A DNA stretch of 64,000 nt from Euwallacea fornicatus (taxonomy: Eukaryota; Arthropoda; Insecta; Coleoptera; Curculionidae). Position numbers and translations under genes: made by a program. How positions within the stretch are numbered: the stretch's first letter is position 1; every line of letters starts with the position of its first letter. The DNA lies in NCBI RefSeq assembly GCF_040115645.1, contig NW_027096100.1, positions 50,049 through 114,048 on the forward strand, in the 5' to 3' direction. Positions 22,240 through 32,610 of this stretch are shown in pieces. The notes under the pieces were generated by a model, which saw only the letters and a program-made list of their open reading frames with translations, was not told where the DNA came from and did no database searches.

Positions 22240-25200
22240 GTTCACGACGCCCCTCGAAGAGGTGCAGCAACATATGCCGCTGCCGTTAACTAGTCCGAAT
22301 CCTGAGCGAAAAGACGGCGGGAGCCTAGACTAATTTTACTAGTATATATCACCGGATTTAGCGAGAGAATGGTTCTTCGCGGGTGGCTCCATCTGTGTTA
22401 ATCGTGTCGAATCGTAAAAAACGTACGTTTCCAGAGGGCGATCTCAGAGGGAGCTGATTGTCACAAGTCGAAAAGTTAACAGAAGGGAAAGTCCCAGACG
22501 GGAACCACCCATCCTATCGTCAAAGAAATTATTCATTAGTTCTTTGTTCGTGCATCAGGAACGGATCAATCCTTTTGTTTTAAGAGGAAAAATCCACATT
22601 CAAACATTTACAGAGTAAGTATGAATATATCGAGATATCATCGAAAGAAAGGCGGTTTATCCACGAAATCCTCCTCGAATCGTTCACACAAAGGGGTTCA
22701 AAATGGGGGCCGAGACAGAAGATCGACAAAAAGAACGTTAAGGTATATTAGGTAAGAACCTAAAATCAAACTTTAACATAGCATCAAACGAGGAAATCTT
22801 GGAAGCTGCAGCAGCAAGGGGGGACACCAGTAGGAGGTGGTTCGATATGGTTATCGAGGCTGCAGGTAGTGAGGGTGTCATCTACACATGGTAATGGGCG
22901 ACTCGCTCAAATAGGTAAAACGTAGGGTTCATAAAGCGAAGCACCTTCAATTGTGTGAACCTAGAAAGAAGATTGCACCACTAAGCTCATATTTAAGGTT
23001 TTAGAAGAACCCTTAACGAGCTAGTAAGCAAGTAGTACAGGGGAATTTTGGTAAAAAATTTCAACATTTGCATTAATTTGCTTCTTATTAATTGATTCAC
23101 ACATCTAGCTTTTACAAAAGACATACTTTAACACATTTTCAGTACGTAGGTAGGTCTTGCTCAATCAGAACTTTGATTCGAAACAGTCTCAGTTACTAGC
23201 AAAGAGGTAAGAGGGCATTATTTGCTCCCTTTAGCAAACATGTTACATGTAACGTGTTTTTTACAAGGGTTCTCTATGACAAGATCAAGGGGGGCCAGGG
23301 ATATATCGAAGTTTTCTTTATCAACTCTCTCAGGGGGAACAGGGAGTTGGGATTTGTTAGTAATTTTTTAGTAATTTTTTTTCAGCAGCAGAAATAGCAT
23401 TTAGTAAATTTGTAAGCAAGGTAAAAAGGAGCAGGAACATGGTGAAGAAGAAAAGATCTAAGGTAAGCATAGAAAGTTGATTTCAATTTGAATATCGAGT
23501 GCTTATTTCCAACATGGTACGAGTAAAAAGGGTTACTATTATACAGAAGTAGGGTCTCTATGTAAGGAACTAATTTAGAAAGGGCCTCGTCACTTTACCC
23601 AGGTCCTTCATCAATTGTTGTTAGAATGTAGTCAGAAAAAATTCACAATACAACAGTAATACAAAGTGTGTGTAACATTAATAGCTCAATATTTTAACCC
23701 AAAAATTAGGCGTTCCTCCATTTTAACAATAAAATACCTTCAAATTTACAGACTTTTTTTTATTTTATAGGGAACGTAAAAAACTGTAAAATATAGAAAA
23801 ATAAAACTAATAATTTCTTGTAACTCTAAGTTTTTATAGTTAGGACATAAAACGCATTGTTTATAGTTGTTTGTAGAATGGATTTTTTTCTCAATTTTTT
23901 TAGCATTTTAAATATATATTATTTTTTTATTGTTTAAATAAATTGTAATGTGTTTGTAATATGTAGGGTTACTTCTCTGTTTATTTTATATAGCTATTTT
24001 AACAAAAATCATTTTTTACCACAGGTTAGTTCTATATTTCAGTTTCTTCACTATATTTCAGCAGAAAGTTCTACATAGGGAGAATTTTACTTGTATATTA
24101 TTATTTTTTTAGTAAACATACACATTCATACACTGTGACTCATTTGTTTTGGGGTTAGTCTGTAAAAAGTTTATAAATCTTACGATTCAGTCCGGTTATT
24201 TTAAAAATTATAGATCTCGATAAAGTGCACATTTTCATAAAAAATGGCCTGGTCGATGTACTATTCAAGGCCTACTACGACAATTTCTAGGAGCAAAAAT
24301 TTTAATAAATCGCTAATATGAGTTATTAAAATTTTGCTCTTAGAAATTGTCGTAGTAGGCCTTGAATTTTATATCAATCAGGCCATTTTCGAAGAAATTG
24401 TGCAGTTTATCGAGCTCAATAATTAAAAAAAAATCTGGGCTAATACGCACAATTAATAAAACCTGTTTTTTTTTTAATAAAACTAATCCAAGTTAGGAAA
24501 CGTTTATATGACCATTTTTTCATAAAATACAAGGAACCATCCTTTAAAATTAATGACATCACTTAAGTTGCATCCAACATGTATATTTCTTTTAATATTT
24601 ATTTACAGTGTACTTCCTAAAGGTAAGGAAAATGCTTTGTTTCCTAGATACAAGGTGATAAATGTTTTATACGAAATTTATCAAAACCTACAGCTACAGT
24701 TTCCCACTGGATTATTTAAAATTAATTAATTTTAAAATTTCCTAAAACTGTTGAAGAATAAAATACTTAAAATTACTCGGAGAATAACCCAGTCCCAAAA
24801 CTTTCATCTATTATTATGTAGAAAACACACTGTAAATACACATATTTGATTCTGGAGGTAAGATCACCTACATTATTACCAAAACGTTCATTCAAAAAAT
24901 AATTGTAATAAAGAAAAATTGTAATTCCCTTCCTCATTCCTTTAAATATTTGCTTCGACGTAAAAAATTATTCCGTCAATACATCACTTATTCTTTGTAA
25001 TGGCACAAATGTTGGTATAAGCCTTTTTAGGTTAACTAAAGAATAAGAAAAAAGGAGGTGGGTACGACGGTAGGAGTTGCACAAAGACAAAAGAAACAAC
25101 AACGTACCAACATAGCTTCGAGACTTTGCGGTGGATAAGGATTTAAACAAGAACAGAAATCGTCGTTGTTAAACATACAGAAGGATAACGAGGATAACAT

Positions 25201-26157
25201 AGAAGTAAGAAAAACTGGAAAAGATTTTCTCACAGCCGATTCACGTTACATACAGATAAGAGATACCCTAAGTACAAGATCATTCACGCCATTTGACAAT
25301 AAGTTTTCAATAATTTCAAAATTCATTTCCAGATCAAAGTATCAATTGAATTTTGAATAACGTAACATAACATTTTGTAAAAATGTAACTTTAATACTTT
25401 AATGTGTCTAACGTTCAAGTTAGCTAACTAGCTAGCAATTAAACTAAATTGGAACTTTTTGAAATGTTCGTATTTCGGTTACAAAACATTCTATGGTGTA
25501 TCGTATAGCGTGAATGGCCCTGTACTTTATTTTGTATAGTTATATTGGAGGGATATTTTTTACGGATGATCCGTTCCATTACGGTACATAGAAGGTGTTT
25601 TTTTTTTAAGGGATGGCAACAAATTAAATTGGCGAATCTGGGACTTATTTTAAGATACAAACCTCAAGTGAAAGCACCTACACAGTTTCCAAAATTTATT
25701 TATTTTTCACTTTTCACGTAACACATGCACACTTACCTAACTAATTAAAACCCTTTTATATACCGTAAACATCGCTATTGGGTTTCTTCGTTGTATATTA
25801 AGGTTTTAGTTTTTTGTTTTCTGATTTGACAGAAAAAAGAAAGATCCCTAATTATTAAAATATCTAAGTATCTAACGAAAATAAAATAATTATATGCAAC
25901 GAACAAATCCAATTTTATATACACAAGGTTTGGCACAATTAGCATAGACCTCACCATTGCTATCTTTTAAAGCACTTAAACGTCGTTTCGGTTTTCGGAA
26001 GTATCGGTGAGAAAACGAAATTTTGCTTCACGTTGCAACTTGGACGAAATAAAACGCCACATCTTTACTTTACTTTGCGTGCAAATAGAATGATTTACCA
26101 AAGTCCCAGGTCGTAGGGATTACACATTGCCGGTCGCATTATCATCACAACTCGGCT
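22240..26157. other. Right-arm inner segment, non-coding
   Basis: Mirror of 12,520 down to about 8,640. Contains the 237-bp MITE (24,601-24,837), the hairpin (about 24,191-24,415) and the same broken coding-like relics as the left arm (plus strand, about 22,690-22,900 and 23,260-23,480). No intact gene. Confidence 0.6.
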
Positions 26158-26161
26158 GAAT

Positions 26162-26401
26162 AATTTTATTAACTTTTTATTTTAAGTTAAAAAAATATAT
26201 ATTTATTTCGAAAATACAAAATCATAGGTTCATGCAGCACTCGAAAGCAGAGACTAAAATGACTAATTATGCTAATCGGGATTCTCCTTATATAATTAAA
26301 AAGTAGCTGACCTAAACTTAAAGCTAGAAGAATGGCCATTTCATGTGTGGCTCGTGTTATTATTATTATAACTCCGCGTGTAAATAATAAAATATATAAA
26401 T
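26162..26401 (-). repeat. 3' LTR of element B
   Basis: About 240 bp, matching 43,203-43,440 with scattered differences (roughly 6-9% by eye). Minus-strand start ATTTATAT, end AAAATT. A mariner derivative is inserted at a TA overlapping its first bases. Confidence 0.88.
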
Positions 26402-26674
26402 ACAGGGTGGTCATTTAGTGCGGTCTCGGAAGATTACGGCTAAACAATTTAATATTTTGAATTTCTTTTTTTTGCGTTATATAGAACTCGATTATGGGCA
26501 CATTCTAAAATTGTTTTCGTTTTATACAGGGTGTTCTAAATAAGTGAAAAATATCAGTTATATTTTTTTAAATAGGACACCCCATATATTAATATCGTTT
26601 TAGATTTCTTGAGAAAAATAAATGTAAGTTTCATTAAGGTTTACTTGTCCCAAATCTTAAGGATTTCGAAATAA

Positions 26675-27948
26675 TTAAGTTGGTTGCATTTTGACATTGT
26701 TGTTGCTGCCGAAGAAGTCCTTATACCATTCATTTACAAGGTTGAAATTGTTGTTGTCAAATTTGGGGTTAGTCGAAGAACCGAAAGCCCACCGATAGTG
26801 TCTGGCAAATGCGTCAGCCTTGTCTTTATCCGTCAAGAGTTCATTTCCGTTTTCGTTTATGTTAGTAATAGGGTTGTTTTTTTTGTATTTTGCAAGTTTT
26901 TTGATTTTCCGCCAGTATGTCTTTCCTTGATCCCTTTCTATTTCTTGACATGTCTCCAGCCATTTGTTTTGTCTGTATTGATATATCAGTCTTTTGACGT
27001 TCTTGTTGAGACTATTGATGTTTTTTTTTAGGTCGGTGTTTTGTGTGCGTGTGTATAATCTATATAGTTCTCTTTTGTGTTTTATAAGTTTTAGTACGAA
27101 TTTGGGTAGCGTATGTGCGTAATAAGATCTTTTCAATTCGGGTGTAAATTTTTGCACTGCAAGAGATATTTGTGCTTGAAGCTGGTCAATAGTAATGGGT
27201 TCGGATTGCGATGAAATGTAGTTGTCTATGTAGTTTTTCACCTGGTCTGTGTTGGTCCTGTTTAAGTTAAGTTTATTGCTTGTGTTCATTGGAGTCTGGG
27301 GAGTGTGTTGGATTTGGTTTAAGTCAATATTGAATGTGATGGACAGATGGTCTGATCCCAGTTCGTTGGTTAGGTTTATGTTTTTAACGTTGTCTCTAAG
27401 GTTCATCGTGTGTAGTAGTATGTCAGGTGTGGAGTCAGGGTTTTGTGGCATAAGGAAGGTGGGTGGTGTGTGTCGTTGTTCGAAGTCGGAATTCTCTAGG
27501 AAGTTTTTGAGTTGCTGTTTTTTTCGTCGGTTGATGTTGAAGTCTCCCACCATCAAGGCATGTTTGTATAGGCTGGCCTTGGTAAAGATGTTTGGTTCGA
27601 TGTCGGAGCAGGGGTGAATATATACCACGAATATGTGGATTTTTTCGGTCGAGAAAGGAAGTGTGAAGTGAATGCATTCGTTTAGGTTGTTATTGAGTAC
27701 TGGAGGGTTTGCCTTGGCCATCCTAAGTGTTGGCTTGCATAATGCTATCGCCCCTCCCCTAGCGTTGGACCTTTGGTATCCATGTTTAGTAATGTGTGTC
27801 CAGTCACGATAGCTTATTGTTTGGTCTGTCTTGGTTTTAGTTTTAACTAGTAGGCAACCGTCCATGTCCTTTTGTTCGATGTAATTGTATAGTGTGTGTT
27901 TTTTTGGGTTAGTCCGTTGATGTTGGAGTATATTAGTTTATGAGTCAT
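26675..27948 (-). pseudogene. Non-LTR ORF2, endonuclease part only
   Basis: ORF2 starts at the ATG at 27,948, which overlaps the ORF1 stop as ATGA. This arrangement is common in Jockey-type elements. The first codons contain the endonuclease start (LIYSNINGL). A frameshift near 27,870-27,900 moves the reading to the 396-codon frame at 26,675-27,865. That frame has MVGDFN, TPDILL and GSDHLSI, the apurinic/apyrimidinic endonuclease core, then a linker. It ends in target DNA before any RT motif. Confidence 0.82.
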
Positions 27949-29363
27949 TGTATGTTCGTTGTTGTCTGTCTGATGTGGCTGATGGGATCAGTTGGAGAAG
28001 GTGAGTTGGGATTATTTAGGTCAAACATAAGTATATACATTTGATTTCCGAAAAAAACTACGGTCGTATCGATCTTAAAGTCCTCTATGAATCGGTGTCT
28101 TAATTTTTTGAGTAGTTCTTCGCGGTTTACCTCACTATTTTTATTGATGCTGTTTTTGTACTTATTAATTATGAAGTCGTGCGTTGTTATTGGGACGTGG
28201 ATTCGGCTATCCGCAGTTTTTGTTAATGGGAGTTGGGCTGTGGTTTTGTTAGCGCTTTTGATTCTTACATTTGGGATGTCTTGTATCGGCGCCGTGGGTG
28301 TGCGGGGGCACTTAGTGCTCCACGCAGCGTGTTCCTCGGATCCGCATGCTGTACATTTTGGTGGTAGTGGAGACTTACATTGATGTGAGTTGTGGGGTCC
28401 CAGACATTTGTTATATTTCACCCCATTCGGGCATTTCTCGGTGGTGTGGTCATACTTGGAGCATTTCCCACATGGCGCAGGGATGGGGTTAGGAGGCTTG
28501 CTTTCAGTAATTCGATAAGATCTATTGAAGCAGAAGATACGTCGTTCAGCCATAAGTTTCTCGTATGTTCCCTGGTCACCCGTGATCAGACGAAGCATGA
28601 GCGTCGGCACCCCTCTCGCTCGTGATATTATCCGTTTGCAATATCTAACTTGCAGTCCCATTCTTTTTAATTGATTGTGGAACATTTCATCCGTAATTTC
28701 AGCTTCCACGCCCGTCACCACCGCCGAATATGTTGAAGTAATTATTTTGGGCAGAGATGAGTTTGTTGTGGTTTGTTTGTTGTCTTCTAGCCTATAAGGC
28801 TGTGATTAACTCTTGGCTCAGAAGTGCCCTAAGAGTAGCTGTGGTGGCATCGCTGTTGTTGGTTTTAAGCAGGTATTGATTTTCTTGTTTGATTATTACG
28901 TCTTTGTTATTTGGGTTGTGTTGTTCCCATATTGTTGCCAGCTTAATGCGTGATGTATTTGAGGGGGTGGTTATGGCAAATGTGTGTTGGTATCTGATAA
29001 ACCCAGGTTTCTGGGTAGTTGTTGGTTGTTGGGTTGATGTTGAAGGTCTGTTGGGTATTGTTGTATGTGTAGGATCGACTTCAGTGTGAACTTTCTTTGA
29101 TCGGTTGTCAGTTTGACTGTCCTGCCTTTTGGGTCTACCCCTTTTTTTTCTGCTGTGTGGTGTTACAAACCCGTCCATGTCAGGCTGGGAGGGGCCTTCT
29201 GATTCAGAGGTCCCCTCTGTCTCCATGCCCCCAACTATCACTTTGGCCGATGAATTTTTGTGTATTTTTATGTTTTTTCCTGTTTTGCGCTCTACACTGA
29301 TAAGAATGTTTATTTTATTCGCACCAGACACGTCTTGACTGTATCAAGGCTCGCTCGGTTCTG
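26682..29363 (-). mobile_element. Jockey-like non-LTR fragment, 3'-truncated, with target duplication
   Basis: Flanked by the 12-bp duplication AATAATTAAGTT (26,670-26,681 and 29,364-29,375). It was inserted into one arm of the fold-back mariner, whose opposite arm shows the uninterrupted sequence at about 30,375. The 5' end is at 29,363, followed by ORF1 and the endonuclease part of ORF2. The RT domain and 3' end are missing and there is no poly(A). Target-primed insertion normally loses the 5' end, so the direction of loss is unusual. Confidence 0.85.
27945..29331 (-). pseudogene. Non-LTR ORF1 (gag-like), one frameshift
   Basis: Nucleocapsid-like ORF1. The first part (29,331-28,792) is hydrophilic with basic runs (RKKRGRPKR). 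A one-base frame change near 28,790 leads to the second part (28,721-27,945). That part contains an SYRITESKPP-type segment and zinc knuckles CGKCSKYDHTTEKC and CTACGSEEHAAWSTKC, with a degenerate middle knuckle (KCLGPHNSHQC lacks its first Cys pair). Length and knuckle number fit Jockey-type ORF1. Confidence 0.82.
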
Positions 29364-29763
29364 AATAATTAAGTTTTTTTTTTTAAATCATGCAATTTTA
29401 AAAACTTTGTTTTGAAGCACTTAAACTGGAGTAAATCGAAATTCATACCAAACCTTAGATATGAGACGTATTTTATGCCAGAATTATTAAAATTGAAATA
29501 TCTCATACAGTGCGTCCAAAAAATAACATGAAAATTGTATTCTTTTTGAAAGGAAATAACTTGCTTAATTTAAATGGAACACCCCATATTTTATTACTCA
29601 AAATAAGAGATAAACATATGACTAATCAAAAATCGTTACACCTTCATGTACCTAAATTACAGGTTTTCTTCGAAAAATAAAATTTAAGAAAAGGTAGCAA
29701 AATTAATAACCGCACTATCTATTTTTATTTAATATAAAAGAATTTCTTTTAATAAACACTTAA

Positions 29764-29917
29764 TTATAAACAATTTTCAATATATCCTCCATTCTGATCA
29801 ATGCAAGCTTGAAGTCGAGTAACATTTCCACGACAAACATTTTCCAGAATATCCCTATTTGCTCTAATAGAGTCAAAAACATAGCGGATTCTGATTTTCA
29901 TATTGTCTCTTGTTGTT
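29764..29917 (-). pseudogene. Mariner transposase C-terminal remnant
   Basis: About 51 codons on the minus strand, including NMKIRIRYVFDSIRANR and TRLQACIDQNGGYIENCL followed by a stop. These line up with the C-terminus of the intact transposase (NMKVRIKNAI and RIRRCIERDGKHFEHL). The last 20 or so codons are repeated in opposite orientation at 29,921-29,985. The catalytic region is absent. Confidence 0.8.
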
Positions 29918-30653
29918 AACTATGTTACTCGACTTCAAGCTTGCATTGATCAGAATGAAGGTTATATTGAAAATTGTTTGTAATTAAGTGTTTATTAAAA
30001 GAAATTCTTTTATATTAAATAAAAATAGATAGTGCGGTTATTAATTTTGCTACCTTTTCTTAAATTTTATTTTTCGAAGAAAACCTGTACATTTAGGTAC
30101 AGGAAGGTGTAACGATTTTTGATTAGTCATATGTTTATCTCTTATTTTGAGTAATAAAATATGGGGTGTTCCATTTAAATTAAGCAAGTTATTTCCTTTC
30201 AAAAAGAATACAATTTTCATGTTATTTTTTGGACGCACTGTATGAGATATTTCAATTTTAATAATTCTGGCATAAAATACGTCTCATATCTAAGGTTTGG
30301 TATGAATTTCGATTTACTCCAGTTTAAGTCCTTCATAACAAAGTTTTAAAAATTGCATGATTTAAAAAAAAAACTTAATTATTTCGAAATCCTTAAGATT
30401 TGGGACAAGTAAACCTTAATGAAGCTTACATTTATTTTTCTCAAGAAATCTAAAACGATATTAATACATGGGGCGTCCTATTTAAAAAAACATAACTTTG
30501 ATATTTTTCACTTATTTAGAACACCCTGTATAAAACGAAAACAATTTTAGAATGTGCCCATAATCGAGTTCTATATAACGCAAAAAAAGAAATTCAAAAT
30601 ATTAAATTGTTTAGCCGTAATCTTCCGAGACCGCACTAAATGACCACCCTGTA

Positions 30654-32303
30654 TATATTTTTTATTATAAATCTATATAAATCCTCCCTTGTTAAGTGCG
30701 AGAAAATAGGGTTCGCATATTTTCGAGCTGTGGGACTTGTAGGGCCATTTTTACATTGTGTGAATTTCTTCTTATAGTAATAATAAGTAAGTAGCGCTAA
30801 AATACCAAACACAACGAGGATAACAATAAGAGAACTTATAGATAAGCTGATGGTAATGGTATCGAATTCCTTGAGATGGTGTACGGTTAGTTTTTGAGCC
30901 TGATTTAGATCAGTGTGAATATTTTCTAGATCAAGGTTGTGCAATTGTAGGGGATTGAATCTTGCTTTTAAATCATCTTTGATATTTACTGGGGGTAACT
31001 TTAAGCGTAAATTAATTGTGTCAGGCTTTTGAGTTTCGAAAAGTTTATCTATTTTTGTGGAGCATTCTAAGGGAATATGATCAAGGAGACTTCATTAATG
31101 GTTTCGACAGTATGTTGATTAGGGCATTGGAATTCCACAATTGCTCGAGGGGTTGGAACTATTATGAGGGAGTTATCTGATAATTTAAGAAGTGGCGTTT
31201 TGGTATAAGTAATTGGGATCATGGGACAATGGTTGGTGAGATTAAGGGTATCCATGATACATTGTTCATGAGTTTGAAGTAGATTTTCGTCGCATAGGGC
31301 TATGCGATCTGTCTTGGGGCAGTTTTCTTTAAGGTTGAATGATTTGGTTTCCGATTTCAGTAAAATGGGGTTGGTTATGGTCATTACGTAGTTGTGAAGG
31401 AGAATTGAATAGTCTGTAGAGGGTATACGGTTTTCCCGAGATTAAAGGAATGCGTATGTGGAATATCACGAGGTCTTTGTGGATGGTGACTGCAGCGTGA
31501 GCTACTTCATAATAGTTAAGTGTATTGCTGAAAGGGATTCTGCGTTTGGGTTTTAGGTGATTTAGGATTGACTGTAGTTCGTTGTATTTTAGTATGCTAT
31601 GATGTAGGGTATTGATTTTGGTAAAGTCGATTGCTGTTTGAATATTGCTGCAAATATTGTCGATAATATGAATGTTGTTGTCCAGGTTGTCTAGTAAGAG
31701 TGTAAAATAAATAGCTTCTGACGTGGATTGTTCTAATTGCGTAAGGTCATGGATTCGCGTTTGCGACTGTTGGTTTCCTTTGATAACGTTTAGCTGATAG
31801 TCGACGTCTACAGTTAATTTTTTTACCATTGTCTGGGTCGTGGAAATGTCTTGCCGTAAAGTTTCTTGATTTTTCTGTAGGATTTCGATATAGTTATCAT
31901 AACGTTTGCCATCATCCGCATCTAGGGTTCCGAATAGATACTTGTGGGCATTACCGACTATGTGGATTAGACCTCTTTTGGTTCTTTTAAAGGATATCGA
32001 GTAATGTTTCACGAATGATTTAACGGTGTTTATTCGTACGAACGGGTTGTTGAGCCTTGCCCTTAAGAGAGTGCTGTGTGTTGCATTAAAAGTACTCAGC
32101 GTAAAATTTAGCTTAATGAGCGTTTGTTCCGTTGACCTTAAGCAGTTACGTATTTTTGTCAGGTTAATGTGGTAGTAGTCGTGGTGTAGGTCGTCTATGA
32201 TGTAACTGGGTCTTTCTTCTACCGGTACTAGAGGGTTGAAAATTTTCTCAATCTTATACTGGGCACTAACTAGGAGCGGCAGAAGTGCTAGGACGAGGTT
32301 CAT
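30654..32303 (-). pseudogene. env: Errantivirus env-like glycoprotein, broken (element B)
   Basis: Class I-like fusion glycoprotein related to baculovirus F proteins. Signal peptide at 32,303 (MNLVLALLPLLVSAQ). N-glycosylation motifs are present (NLTK, NFTL). A furin-type site RTKR and fusion peptide GLIHIVGNAHKYLFGTLD lie around residues 109-130, followed by a heptad-rich region. The first frame runs 324 codons (32,303-31,329). Frame changes follow near 31,380 and between 31,067 and 30,944. The last frame has a hydrophobic anchor (ISLSISSLIVILVVFGILAL) and a lysine-rich tail, then runs into the mariner insertion. It starts 36 bp after the pol stop, as in elements that express env by splicing. 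Confidence 0.88.
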
Positions 32304-32338
32304 CTTTTCTCGTAGTTTTCTGAAATTTTGGTTTATTT

Positions 32339-32513
32339 TTAATGTCTTGGATGTCTTAGGTTACGAAATGTTGTTAATCGGTATTTGGGTTGTAGTTTGA
32401 CGGGGGTAGCCATCAGTTGTTTGGTAGCTTCTGGGATTTCTGGTTCGTTTCGTCGTTCTTTCTTAAGTTTCCCGAGGACTTGTGCTTTATTGACATTAAT
32501 TTTCTTATTAATT
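32339..32513 (-). pseudogene. pol: Integrase C-terminal tail, cut off by a non-LTR insertion
   Basis: The codons from the 13-bp target copy (32,501-32,513) to a TAA at 32,339-32,341 continue the integrase frame interrupted at 37,753. They are basic, as expected for a Gypsy integrase C-terminal extension. Confidence 0.7.
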
Positions 32514-32610
32514 TTTTTTTTTTTTTTTTTATTTTATTTGATATTATAGTGCCTCGACTGCATTGGTCATTGGCACTCGGTACAGTGTTTTACATAATCC
32601 GTAGCTTACA

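Larger units (their letters stand above)
26403..30651. mobile_element. Fold-back mariner derivative nested in element B
   Basis: Starts CAGGGTGGTCATTTAGTGCGG and ends with its inverse, flanked by TA (26,401-26,402 and 30,652-30,653). After removing the non-LTR insertion (26,682-29,363) it is about 1.55 kb and almost entirely palindromic. The left arm is 26,403-26,681 plus about 29,376-29,838; the right arm is about 29,921-30,651. Both arms contain the C-terminal codons of a mariner-type transposase, facing each other across an 80-90 bp loop. The structure is therefore a duplicated 3' end rather than a simple internal deletion. The insertion destroyed the end of env. Confidence 0.85.

Noticed and set aside
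26684..29338. Plus-strand frames across 26,684-29,338 and 34,010-37,237
   Set aside because: These are antisense shadows of the minus-strand non-LTR ORFs.
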